Shown here: positions 44,301-59,300 of the stretch, piece by piece
Layout: every line of letters begins with the position of its first letter
How positions within the stretch are numbered: position 1 is the stretch's first letter
Origin: Dirofilaria immitis
Taxonomy: Eukaryota > Nematoda > Chromadorea > Rhabditida > Onchocercidae
Direction of reading: 5' to 3'
Assembly (NCBI GenBank): GCA_024305405.1
Contig: JAKNDB010000013.1
Coordinates: forward strand, 310,001 to 374,000
Length of the DNA stretch: 64,000 nt
Made by a program: the position numbers and the translations under genes
Notes under the pieces: model-generated
The model's input: only the letters and a program-made list of their open reading frames with translations
The model's database searches: none
What the model was told of the DNA's origin: nothing

Positions 44301-47300
44301 GCAAACAAAAAAAAAGTGAAAAAAGAAAAAGAAAAAAAACGAAGCGAAAATTTTCGCAACCAAAATTCAACGAATATCGCTAATGTGTTGACAAAAATTG
44401 AAATTTCTTTTTAATTTTAAAAGTTTGGAATTTTTATTTTTTCAAAAACAAAAAAGACAACAGCAATAAATAACAAAAAAAAAAAAGGAAAGAAATAAAA
44501 GATAAGAGAAATGAAATGAATGAAAATTTCTTGTTTATTTTTTGCATAATAAAATTTCTTTTTAAATTTTAAAATTTACAATAACAAAGATTTTTATGCA
44601 AATTAAAGCCTAAAACAAAGCCTAGAATAAAGTTTAGGACAAAAAATTTTTATGGATTAATTGGCCATAAAGATAAAAAAAAAGATAAGAAGCAATGAAA
44701 AATGAAAAAGAGAACAATGCTTAGAGCATTTCGTATACCAAATTTTTTTAATTTAAATTTGATTAAATGCCCAGGACAATGCTAGGACAATTTCTATGGA
44801 GTAGTTAGCCACTAAGATAAAGGAAGATAAGCGATAATGATGGATGAAAGAGAGGATAATGTTCAAACTAAATTTAACTTTTTCCAATTTAAATTTGATT
44901 GATTTTAAGGAATAGATGAAGATAGCTGCTTGGCCCATTTTTTTTTGCCACATGAAAAGTGCCTAAAATATGAAAGCCTGAAAAAGTGCCTGAAATATGA
45001 AAGCCTGAAAAAGTGCCTGAAATATGAGAGCCTGAAAAAGTACCTGAAATATGAGAGCCTGAAAAAGTGCCTGAAAAAATATATATATATATAGAGATAT
45101 GAGGGAGTATCAAATCATCCTCTCATCATCTTTCTCATATTGTTTATAATAGAAAAAGTTTAAGAACAAATGACAGGTCAGTGATGTGATTTTGTTACAA
45201 TTTGATTCAAACTTATCAATGATAAATTAAGGCTGATTAAGCTTATCTGATTAAACTATTATTAAATTTCGATAAATTAAATGAAATAATCATTTAAGAT
45301 ACATTACAATGTTAACAATACAATTTTTAAATAATAATATTTATAGCCGTTTTAATTTGCTATTTTATAAATATCAATCAGAATAAATGAATTAGAGTTA
45401 GGAATCGAGAATGTATCGAGAATAAATCATGTCAAAGATAATAGAATATAGGATAGGCTGATTGGATTAAATTTAAAAAATTGATAATATTTTGCATTTT
45501 AAAATATGGAAAATTATCGGGTCAAATAGGCGGCATTTATTTTAACTTGTAGGATAGCGATGATTATCATGAAATGTTCAAATGATCAAATTTTACGATT
45601 TAAATAATGTTCTCGATCGTTTTATCTCTCGGAATATTTTAGATGATTGCTGAGAGAGTTCAAATTTTAATTTGATAATGGAATTATATTTATAGTGGAT
45701 AAAATAGAACTTGTCATATTTTCTCCTCTCTCTCTCTCTCCTCTCTCTCTCTCCTTCTATTTCGTTTTTTTTCTTGCATAATTTCTGATTAGAAAAGTTG
45801 TCAATCATTTGTAATCACATTTTAGGTGGTTGTTTATTTTTATAAAATATCATCCATTATATGATAGATTAATGATAGATTTAGTGATTGAATAATTTTC
45901 ATTTTAGGTCACTGTCATCCATTTCGTCTATTTATGATTGCTAAATTGACCTATAAATATTTCAAAAATTTTTGATGAAAATTGATCGGATCAAAATTAT
46001 CTCAAAAAAAATTTCATTTAATCTATCTAATCTGTAATATGTGAATTTTAAAAATCAATTCGAACTTTTATGATTAATTTTATACTTAAATTAAATTTTA
46101 GTATTCTATTAAGTATATATTGTATATTTATAGATTTATATATAAATATATTAATTAATAGATTAATTCAAAAAAACATATTTCAGCGAAAATTTCCAAA
46201 CAAAGCAAAAAATATTTCATAAAGTAAAATAAACAAACAATTATCATAAAGTAAACAAACAATTATTATAAAGTAAACAAACAAATTATCGTAAAAAGAA
46301 TAAATAATATTTGTCTAAAATATTTTTTGAATTGTTTTGCATGTTGTCTGCTATTTTTGGTTAATTGCCAAATTAATTAATTAATTTTGATCGAAGAAAC
46401 AAACAACTATGATAATATAATAATAGCAAACATTATCGAGTATATTTGTAATAATATTATCAAATAACAATTGCTTTATTCGAATGAATAAACAAATAGA
46501 ACATGGAAAGGTCATTTCAATAAAAATGTCATTTATAACGATTTTGCAAAAGGATGAATAATTTTAAATTTGATGGATTAAATTTTAATTTGTTAACATT
46601 TGCTATATTTTAAAAGCGATAATTAATGGCATTTAATATTTACCAAAATATTTTAGTAAACATTTATTATTTTAATAAATAAACAAATAATAATTCTCAC
46701 TTTTAAGCTTATATAAAAAAATATTTGCCCATATATTTTACCCGTATAGTATATTTACCCGTGTATTTACCCATAAAAGGTAAATATTAAATTTAATATA
46801 TTAAATTTTTGCCTTTCATTATAGGATTTGCTTTTTAGGTTATAACTATATTGATATGATAATTACTCATATTAATTAACACTAAAACCGAAAATAATAA
46901 TCAATTGATTTTAATTTTGAAATATTTAAAATCATAGACAGCATTTTCATCATCAATACCAACATCAACATTATCATTATCAATATTATAATTATTTGTA
47001 CAAAATGAAGTTATAATAAATATATACAATCCAATATTATTAATCAAATATTTATTAAAATTTGAAAATTAAAAATTAGCTTTTATCAGTCCTTTTTAAC
47101 ATTTTCTCTTCATGTAAGGAGCGAATTTAAATTTTGTCAAACTATAAATCAATAATTCATTTCAATCAATAATTCATTTTTTCTCTCAGATTTATCAGTC
47201 CTATTAAATTGATCATTAATTGATACAAATATGAGATGGCAAAATTTTTTTCTTTTATTTTTATATTTCAAAGTTTTCATCAAATATTTTTAAAAACTCT

Positions 47301-50300
47301 TAAATTTAAAATAAATTCCGAAAAACTATTTCAATTTGTTATTCCAAAAATTAAACATTCGTTACATTTGGCATTTTAAAAACAATAATAATTAAGAAAT
47401 AATTTTTCATACGATGCAATTATCATTTATTATCATTTGTTTATGATTAATGATTAAGAAATAATTTATGATCCGATGCAATTATCATTTGTTTATGATT
47501 AATGAATGATTAAGAAATAATTTTTGATCCAATGTGATTATCATTTGTTTGTGATTAATGATTAGGAAATAATTTTTAATCTAATACAATTAATAATTAT
47601 TTTTATGATTGAATTTTTTATACTATAAGAATTAAAATTTGATAAATTTTTTAATTAAATTTTTCTTTTATATTTTCTTCCCTTTTTTTCTCTACCCAAA
47701 ATGATAATAGAAAAGATAAAAAATTTTGATAAAAAATTCTGATAAAAATATCAAATTAAATTTTGAAAAAAAAGCCATAAAATTAAAATATATCATAAAA
47801 TTAGCTAAGAAATAATTTCAACAAAAAAAAAAGAAATGAAATGAATCGTTGTCAATTGGTTTCTTCTTCTTCTTCTTCTTCTTCTTCTTCTTCTATTTCC
47901 TTTTATTTAATTTTATTTTTGAATTTTAAAAAAAAAAAAAAAAAAGAAATATGAAATGATCGATCGAGCAGATGTTTGATATGATATAATTGTCAATATA
48001 TTGTATATCGTATATGTATATGTATATATCATTTGTTGTGATTTCTTCTTTTACATTTTTCTTTTTTCTTTCAAAAAAATTTAAATATCAAAAAATTATT
48101 TAAAAGCAAATGATGCATATATATTTATGGTATAAAAATAAATTTTAGCTAATAATGTATTAAATGATAAACTGATAAGATTATCATATTATTATATCCT
48201 TTTCTTTTCATTCGTTTTTTTTTCTTTTTCTCATTTATTTTTCTAACATTTATTGATTATTTTGAATTCTGAAAGAAAAACAAACCTAAAATTAACATTT
48301 TTATGTATAAAATAATTTTATAAAATTAAATTTTATAAATATCATTTAATTTTTAAAATTTTATCAATTTATAATGTTTAAATTGATAATTATCATATTA
48401 TCCTTTTCTTACTTATCAATCAGTTGATAGTTTTAGATTAAAATTATTTTATAATAATTAATTTGCTATCTCATTTCTTATTTTAATTATCAAAAAGGTT
48501 GCTTATTTATGAATTGTCTTTCTCGACAAATAATTAAATTTTGAAATTTTTATTAAATCAAAAATGAAAAAATTGAATAATCGATATAATAATCAATTTT
48601 ATTTTATTCGATCGCTGCAAGTGATCACTGCAAATGATTTCAGTGCAAATGATCGTTGCAATTGATCATCTCACTGCAAATGATCATCTCACTACAATTG
48701 ATCATTGTAACGATTGTGTTTTAATTATTTCTTCAATAATACGAAATAATTCAAATAGTACGATTAAATTATAATTAAATTAGATGGAAAAAGTTAAAAC
48801 ATAAACAGCTGACGAAGTAGAAGTATGAATGATGCTGTTGTTTACTATTTAAATATGCCAATTTAATTTTGATAAATAAATCTTTTTACTAAACACATTT
48901 ATTTATTTATTTATTTAAATAATAATTAGTAAAATAAGGGAAAATTAATATTTATTTATTTATTTAATCGATTCTTTTAAATTTTAAATAATTACTAAAT
49001 ATTATTGATTAGAATATGATTTAATTGAATTATCATATCAATTCTTTTTGCTTATCATATTCTTTTTCCTTCCTTCTGCCATTATCTTTTATCTTCTCTT
49101 TTTCTTAGCTTAAAAATTAAGATTAAATTAATGGCAAATTTTAATTTAAATTAATTTCATGCTTATATCTTATTTAATCGAATTATCTTATCAATTCCTT
49201 TTGTTTATCAAATCCTTTTTTCTTACTTCTTCTATTATCTTTTATCTTCTCTTTTTCTCATCAATTTTAATAGAAATTAATTATTTAAAATAAATTAAAG
49301 TTTCAATTAATTAATTAACTGATTAATTATAGAAATTAATATTGGAAATGAATGAGAAATAGTAATTAATTTTTCTAAAATTCGCCAAAAAATTTTTTTT
49401 CCTCTATCGGTATTTATAATAAAAAAAATGAAGTAAATTATAACCTTTTTTTTTTCTTGAAAAGGTCAAATCATTATTTATACATATATATGTATATATT
49501 ATAGGTTTAATCTAATCTTTTCTTTCATGATCAGTAAGAAGTTAATGAATCATAATGATCAGTATGATATTCTTGATAATGTTATGATGTCCCATAATTA
49601 TTATCTCTTTTTTTTTTTTGGAAAAAATATATTATAATTATTTATCGTTCTTTGATCTTAGTCATTCTAAAAGGTATAATATTTTCATTTAGCATATCTG
49701 AAGTTTAACAAAATTACATTTGTATTGCAAGAAGGAATTAATGTATTGATTGGTTTTAAGGTAAATATTATTCAAAAACAAAAACAAAATTTAATCATTC
49801 TAATCAATAATAATATATAAATATAAAATAGGTGATAATTATTGCAATTATATCTTATCATCTTGGCTTTTATATCCTCCCGGAATATTCCATAATAATA
49901 ATCATTCTCGAATATAAAGGAAAAGTTTATTTTTCATTTATTTCTATTATAAAATTTGATGCTTTTTTTCTGATTTTTCTTCTCTCTTCATTGTATTCAT
50001 TACTAAATGTAATTCAATAAAAATGTTGCACATAAAACAAATGGATATCATATTATCAGTAAATAACTGATTTAGATCAAAAGTAGATATCATATTGCCA
50101 ATAAATAACTGATTAGTTTAAATAAAAAACAAATGATATGTTATTATCAGTAAATAAATGATTAATTTAAATCAAAAACAAATGAAGTCAACTGATTAAT
50201 TCAAATCAAAAAAACAATAGGTATCATATTATCAGTAAATAAATGATTGATTTAAATCAAAAAAACAATAGGTATCATATATTATCAGTAAATAAATGAT

Positions 50301-53300
50301 TAATCAAAAATAAATCAAAAATAAATGATATCATATATTATCAGTAAATAAATGATTAATCAAAAATAAATCAAAAATAAATGATATCATATTTTATCAG
50401 TAAATAAATGATTAATTTAAAATCTCAATTTAACCATAATAATCAAATTTAAATTATATGATTAAAAGGATTAGAAAATGATAAACAATGAAGAAATATT
50501 TATCGAATAGAACAAAAGGAATTAATATTGAGGAAAGATGAAATGAAATGTAGTAGTTATTAGTTTATTAGCATAGATGGGATATTCGGTAATGTATCAA
50601 AGGATCGAAGCGAAAAAGTAAAGAATTAAAGATCGGATTAACTGACATCTGGCGAAACCGATCGCTGTAATGTGTTACCACAACTGCGACAATAATAAGA
50701 CACTTTCACTTTTCTATACCGTAATCGGAGTATAATAATGGTAATGGTAATGAATATCATCCTTGAACTATTTCTAATTAGCATATATATCATCATTTGT
50801 TGAAAGATGAATGAAGATCCAACATATATGATATTGTGAAAATTTTACTTGATCATATATTATAGCTTATATATCATATTATTGAAAAAATCTCGATTAT
50901 TCTCGAAATTTTTCGAAGGTATTGAATTAATGTAAAAAATTTCCAGACTACTTTCCTGGTAATTTATTGTCTATTACTGTAACAATTCACTCATCTGCAA
51001 TTCTTTACCAAATTATTTTAAATTCTAATCGATAGTTTGAATTAAATTCTCAATTATGCAATAAAACTCCTGTCTAAAAGATATTACTCATCTCAATAAT
51101 TCCTTTTTTTTAAAAAAAGTCATAAATCACTCGATACTTTGATAAAGTGATAATATCACATGTTAGTGTTGCATATCGATTCATCCGTATATCATGATGG
51201 TTAAATTACCCCGAAAGTTCCCTTCTTTTTACCATCATCACAATCGTATGGATCATCATTTAACGAACATTGAACTCGTTACGTCAATGCAAATTAAAAA
51301 TCACTCAAAACTTGCCTAAATTCATTATATATAATAGCAAAAATAAGTCATACACATCATTGACATGAATGATATCGCTTAAATATACTATTATCGTCTC
51401 CCAATTTTTTAATAATTTATAATATATTTCCTGTTACTCCAGTTCTCTTTCGATGATATACAGCTTTTTGTTATAGGATACTATTAATGTAATTTATAAT
51501 ATATCGACAAACAATACAATTTATTTAATAAAACATTATAAATGCTAACAAAGATAAACATGCTATAATTTATTTCATAATATAATAAGAGAGAGACAGA
51601 ACGGATTTAAAATATTTCAGAAATTGCTCGATAAACGACGCTTCTATAATGAAATAAAATAAAACAACTTAAGAAAGCGTCTGAGAAAATAACTTGAAAC
51701 AAAAATCAAATTAGAATTATTTACAAATTCAAGAACGGAAAAATGAAGATAAATAAAGTCAATGTTAATTTTAACAGAGAATTCTTTATTGAAATATGTT
51801 GGTTAAATAACAAATAAAAGGGATAAATAATAACCAAATGAGAAAGTGCTACCGAATTATCACTTATAGAGATTGTGATTAAACAAACGGAGAATGATCA
51901 GAAGTGGTCACATCTTCAAATCTTGTTGATGAAATATTTTTTTTCTTTAGTGTGAAAAAGATAAAAATAAACAATAAAATGAATAATTATATGCAAAACT
52001 TTCACTTTTACTGCGCTGTTTCATTTGACGCTGATTTTTGATTTCCTTCCTGCTCCTTCGGAGATGCTCGAATTGGAATGTTCCTTGCTGCAGGCGTGCC
52101 AATTGCTGTTTTGTTTGCACAAATTGTCAACACTCCTTTATCTGATAAATGTGATTCGATCGTGTCAGATTGCACTTCTTCTGGTAAGACGTATTTTCGA
52201 ATAAAGTGACGTTCGATACTGCCATGTCCCGCCGGATCGGCACGCTCTTTATGGTGTCCCTCGATAATTAGCTCACGATCTCGAACTGATACCGAAAGCT
52301 CCTTGGGATGGAAATGAGAAACATCAGCTCGAACTGCATATTTATCTTTCTCATTTATTACCTGAAATTCATTGCATTTAGTTTGAAATATTTTGAAGCA
52401 AACTGTCGAAATAATCGACATAATCTCACAAAAAAATGTGGATAAGATAAAATAATCAAAGAATCTTTGTATTATAGAATATCTTAGTATAATCATGCAC
52501 TGACCTTTGCGCTAAGTCACCACATACTGTATGTTACGTTATGCTGCCATGTGACACGGAGTAAACAAATTCTCGTTCCACTATGTTAACAAGGTACAAA
52601 TTGCTGCTATAGTTAACAAGTAACAAGTATTTAATGTAACAGAATGATCGGAATGAACAGTTAGATTATTACTTAAAGAAAAGGGGACCGGTTAAGTCCA
52701 TCACTCAGAGAAACTCCAAGATAATATTCTGGAAGCTGTTCTTTAATGAACAATAAAGAAAAAGCAAATCTAATAATCAATCTAGTTATCTCTTCTTAAT
52801 GTAAATAAAGAATATATTCACCCTCAACCAGCAAAACATCGCATCTACCTATCTGTGCCAAAAATCGAGAAACTTTGAAACTTCGAAAACTGTTTTAAAG
52901 AAATAGCAAGTAATAGAATGACTGCTCATTGAAAAACTCAAAAAAGAATAAAGAGGATGCTTTGTAGATCTGTGTAGCTATGAGCATATGAGCATATTTC
53001 AATAAATTTTCACATTTAATATCAGCAATTCAATAACTCGTCTAATATTATTAATAATATCAATATTCAACAATATTCATCTAATATCACTTATTATATC
53101 AATAATTTAAATATGTGTCATAAATATTTAGTTAATTTGAAAGCTACATATATCCACTGCAAATAACAAACAAAAAGCTTATAATTTTACCTCCCCAAGT
53201 GTATTTCCAATATTACATTCGTTTAGTAACGGTTGATGCAACCAATATGGTGCAACACTTTGAAGTGGACGATATGATCTGTCATCGAATGTATTGTCGA

Positions 53301-56300
53301 GAAGATTCACTATGAAACGTTCCATTGGTGACGTATAGAAATAATCGCCAGGATTATAACGGAAAAGCGACATTGTTGGACTTATTAATTTCCTAAATTC
53401 GGAAATATTTAAAGAAATTGTGACCAATATTTTAAAAAGATTTGAGCGTTTATATCACAACCAATCAATACAACTGATAAGAATTGATCGACGTAAACGG
53501 CAGACACAAAATATTTCGAAAAATGGCAAAGATATTGTGAGTTTTGCCGAAAGTCTAATTTAGTATTAACGAAATAAAATGGCGAAAGGATGATAATAAA
53601 TACAAAAAGCATCGAATCACTTTCCCTCTGCCGGGTCCGACTAGTAGACCGGATCCGGCTAGCAGAGATACTAAAACATGGTACCAGGGTGACCTTTTGA
53701 CTGAATCCGGTCGCGACAACTGGCTGAATTGCTCAAGTCGCTATCAACAGACTCCGCTTATATAGCTTTCCGATGGAATTTTCAGGCAATCTTTAGCAAA
53801 AACGAACGTCTATCGCATATTGATTAATCTGTTATGCACTTTTGCAATGGCATGGGAGGTCGTTCTGGAACATTCTGGCACATTTTTTTGTCTTATTTTT
53901 GTGAGAGATCAGTGTGAACACTTCAAATTCTTGATGTAAATAGAGGGATTATTAAGCGATGATGGGGTCACGTTGTTCACTGAACGTTTGGAAAAGGTCA
54001 TTTTAGTTAGTGAACAATTGATAATAGGGTCACGTAACATATAAGCAAAAAATAAGGAAAAAAATATGTTCCACGTAAACATTAATGAACATATAAATAT
54101 TTCCTGAGAATTTTTAATTTTTGCAAATATTTGTATAAATATTACTATTGATTATAAGCATAGATAGTAATTAATTAATTAATTAATTAATTAATTAATT
54201 AGCAGTAGGAAATTGGAAATGAATTAAATTTAATTGAATTAAAATATTTTAAAGTTTGTGATAAACAATAATAGAAATTGGCCATTCTCAATTTATAATT
54301 AATAGTATATATAATTAATAATTAATAGTATACCTATACTTGCCTGCAAATTACATAATTCATCGGGTTTTGAATTATAAGGAAAATAAAATCGCTGACG
54401 CTTTTTCTCGAGAAATTTCGGGAAAATTTTACTCTGTCAGATCTTTCGTTGGATATTGTTGAATTTGAAATGGTAAGTTTTACGAATATAATGAGAGATA
54501 TTTGAATACTCTTAAAATCAGAAAAGTCACAAGTTTTTTTGTATTCTGTGCTCTTCCATCGATCGCTTTATAATAGAAAAAGTTCCAAATCAAATAATTT
54601 CTATATGAACGTTTTATTGACATATTTTGCTTTGTTCAATTCTAATTGATATTTTTATTTCGAATTTTAGTTTCTTGTCGTTCTTTTATTTCGAATTTTA
54701 ATTTCCTGTCGTTTTTTTATTTCGAATTTTAATTTCTTGTCGTTTTTTTATTTCGAATTTTAGTTTCTTGTCGAATATTATTTCGGGTAATTTTATATAC
54801 TTAAATTCATTGCATTCTCGTTTGTTTGTTGTTGATTGAATGGTTAAAAATTACGCATTATACTGAAGTAAATTTCTCGTTTTCAGTTTTCCGCATTAGT
54901 TTAAAAATGTCGATGGAATTTCTGTGCTTCCTATTGAAATGGGTGAAAGTCAATCAAATAAATTTCGCTTCACTTTCAACTAATTTATGAATATTTCCGA
55001 TTATTTTAAATCTTCAAATAATTTTTTTCATTGAATAACATAACATAATCTGTACGCGTATTTATCGATATTAAACTGATGGCAATCATTTGGCAGCACT
55101 CTGAAATATTATCGACACTCTGATATATTATCGACCGATGAATCACATTCTCTTTTACTTCCACGTCTTATCATTATTAAAAAAGTCATTTTCGTCAGTT
55201 TTACACTCCTTCTTCTCCCAGGATATTTCATTTAATTATATGAGTTCAATTATTAAAGAAAAGAGTGAGTTGAGTTACCATTCACTTATTGACTTTTATA
55301 GACTCTTAGGAGAAAACATCCAACCATATAAATCAGGAAGGAATACTACTGCAAGCAAAACTCGAGAAATCGCGTTCATATCAATCTCTACCTGTTTGAC
55401 CACTGGCCATTTATTGAAGAGTCAAAATTGGAAACAATTTTTCTAAAAGCCTGCCTGCAATAAAAGCACATTCAAGGGTGGAATTTTGCTGGGCCAAACA
55501 AAAATTATTGGTTTGATGATATAAATCAAATAACCGATAACATAAAATATACTATGTAAAATAATATACTACTATTCATTTCCCACTTTCTTAGTAATTT
55601 ATCAACATGAAAATTATTTACCTATCATTTCAGTTCTCTTTCGACGATATAAAGACTCTTTCTACAAGAACAATCAGTATGTAATTTATTTAATAAAACA
55701 TGAAAAATGCTGGTATAAACAAAACGTGATAATTCACTTCATAACATAGTAAGAAAGAAATAGACAATAAATATTCCAAAAGCTGATTAATAAATGATGC
55801 ATTTTCAATGAAATAAAATAAAGCAATTAAAGGAGTAATAAAAACAACTTGAAACAAAAAAGCAAATCAGAACTGATTACTTGCAAATCAAAGAGTGAAA
55901 CAGTCCGTGCTGATTTTAATAAACAATTCTTTGTCGAAGGAAACTGGCGAAATTATAAAAGAAGCATAAATTCCAAGAGAGTAGGAGAAAGTCTTATGAA
56001 TTATCACTCATAAAGAGTCTGACCAAACAATCAGAGAATCATCGAAAGTGACCATATCTTCAAATTTCGTTGATGAAATATTTTCTCTCTTTAGTATAAA
56101 ATAAAATAAAATAAATGATAGATATACATAAAACCTTCACTTCTACTTCTCTGTTCCATTTAACGCCGATTTTTGATTTCCTTCCTGTTCCTTCGGAGAT
56201 GCTCGAATTGGAATGTTCCTTGCTGCAGGCGTGCCGATAGCTGCTTTGTTTGCACAAACTGTTAACACTCCCTTATCGGATAAGTGTGATTCGATTGTGT

Positions 56301-59300
56301 CAGGTTGCACTTCTTTGGGCAAGACATATTTTCGAACAAAATGACGTTCGATACTGCCGTGTCCCGCCGGATCAGTACGCTCCTCATGGTGTCCCTCGAT
56401 AATTAGCTCACGATCTCGAACCGATACAGAAAGCTCCTTGGGATGGAAATTGGAAACATCAGCTCGAACTGCATATTTATCTTTTTCATTTATTACCTGA
56501 AATTTATTGAATTCAGTTTGAAACATGCGAAATGGTCAAAGAATCACTACATTGCAGAAATATCTTGATATATTTGTGGAACAATCAGTCAGTCATGGTT
56601 CAAAGAAACTCTCACAGAATATTTCGGAAATAAATAATGCAGAAGAAAACTTAACGATCAACCTCGCTAATAATACAGTGATATTTTTGGCTATTTGTCT
56701 TTAACAAAACGCTAGATAAACAATAAATCTCCCGTTAACCGAAAAAAAAACTTTTACCACATCTACTTTCTATTTTCATACCAAACATAAAAACTTGCGT
56801 GACAAAAACTTCGAAAACTGTTTTATATAAATGCCAATTAGTTGAATGACCAGTCATTGAAAACAAAAAAGGGACAAAGAACTCCATGTGGCTATGAGCA
56901 CATTTAAGGCTATGACTAAATTTCCATGAATCTTCCCATTTAATATCAATACGTCTAATATCATTAATTATTATATCAGTAATTCGATCATACGATTTAA
57001 GCATTAAGCTAATTTGAATGCAACGTATGCTCATTGCAAATATCATAAAAAATTTTATAATATTACCTGTCCAAGTGTATTTCCAATATTACATTCGTTT
57101 AGTACCGGTTGATGCAACCAATATGGTGCAACACTTTGAAGTGGACGATATGATCTGTCATCGAATGTATTGTCGAGAAGATTCACTATGAAACGTTCCA
57201 TTGGTGAGGTATACAAATAATCGCGAGGATTATAACGGAAAAGCGACATTGTTGGACTTATTAATTTCCTAAATTGGGAAATATTTAAAGAAATTGTGAC
57301 CAATATTTTAAAAAGATTTTGAGCGTTTATATCACAACCAATCAATACAACTGATAAGAATTGATCGACGTAAACGGCAGACACAAAATATTTCGAAAAA
57401 TGGCAAAGATATTGTGAGTTTTGCCGAAAGTCTAATTTAGTATTAACGAAATAAAATGGCGAAAGGATGATAATAAATACAAAAAGCATCGAATCACTTT
57501 CCCTCTGCCGGGTCCGACTAGTAGACCGGATCCGGCTAGCAGAGATACTAAAACATGGTACCAGGGTGACCTTTTGACTGAATCCGGTCGCGACAACTGG
57601 CTGAATTGCTCAAGTCGCTATCAACAGACTCCGCTTATATAGCTTTCCGATGGAATTTTCAGGCAATCTTTAGCAAAAACGAACGTCTATCGCATATTGA
57701 TTAATCTGTTATGCACTTTTGCAATGGCATGGGAGGTCGTTCTGGAACATTCTGGCACATTTTTTTGTCTTATTTTTGTGAGAGATCAGTGTGAACACTT
57801 CAAATTCTTGATGTAAATAGAGGGATTATTAAGCGATGATGGGGTCACGTTGTTCACTGAACGTTTGGAAAAGGTCATTTTAGTTAGTGAACAATTGATA
57901 ATAGGGTCACGTAACATATAAGCAAAAAATAAGGAAAAAAATATGTTCCACGTAAACATTAATGAACATATAAATATTTCCTGAGAATTTTTAATTTTTG
58001 CAAATATTTGTATAAATATTACTATTGATTATAAGCATAGATAGTAATTAATTAATTAATTAATTAATTAATTAATTAGCAGTAGGAAATTGGAAATGAA
58101 TTAAATTTAATTGAATTAAAATATTTTAAAGTTTGTGATAAACAATAATAGAAATTGGCCATTCTCAATTTATAATTAATAGTATATATAATTAATAATT
58201 AATAGTATACCTATACTTGCCGGTAAATTCATTTTACACTTTTTGAGATATCTCAGTCCAATAATTATGTAATTCATCGAGTTTCAAATTACAAGCAAAA
58301 TAAAATCGCTGACGCTTTTTCTCGAGAAATTTCGGGAAAATTTTACTCTGTCAGATCTTTCATTGGATATTGTTGAATTTGAAATGGTAAGTTTTACGAA
58401 TATAATGAGAGATATTTGAATACTCTTAAAATCAGAAAAGTCACAAGTTTTTTGTATTCTGTGCTCTTCCATCGATCGCTTTGTAATAGAAAAAGTTCCA
58501 AAACAAATAATTTCTATATGAACGTTTTATTGACATATTTTGCTTTGTTCAATTCTAATTGATATTTTTATTTCGAATTTTAGTTTCTTGTCGAATATTA
58601 TTTCGGGTAATTTTTATATACTTAAATTCATTGCATTCTCGTTTGTTTGTTGTTGATTGAATGGTTAAAATTTACGCATTATACTGAAGTAAATTTCTCG
58701 TTTTCAGTTTTCCGCATTAGTTTAAAAATGTCGATGGAATTTCTGTGCTTCCTATTGAAATGGGTGAAAGTCAATCAAATAAATTTCGCTTCACTTTCAA
58801 CTAATTTATGAATATTTCCGATTATTTTAAATCTTCAAATAATTTTTTTCATTGAATAACATAACATAATCTGTACGCGTATTTATCGATATTAAACTGA
58901 TGGCAATCATTTGGCAGCACTCTGAAATATTATCGACACTCTGATATATTATCGACCGATGAATCACATTCTCTTTTACTTCCAGTCTTATCATTATTTG
59001 TTTTATTTGTTACAAAGAAATAAAAACAATTCTTTTAAACGAATAAAAGAATATGACAAGAAAGTTATAGAAAATAAAAATTGTCGAGGATACGGACAGG
59101 GGTATCGGAAAAAGAAATTGAAAAACAATAACAATATCGAATAATTGAATAATTAAATTTTAATTAATTATTTTATTTATTACAAAAAATAAAAACAATC
59201 CTTTTAAACGAATAAAAGAATGCGACAAGAAAGTTATAGAAAATAAAAATTGTCGAAGATACGGATATGGGAAAGGTATTGGAAAAAGAAATGGAAAAAG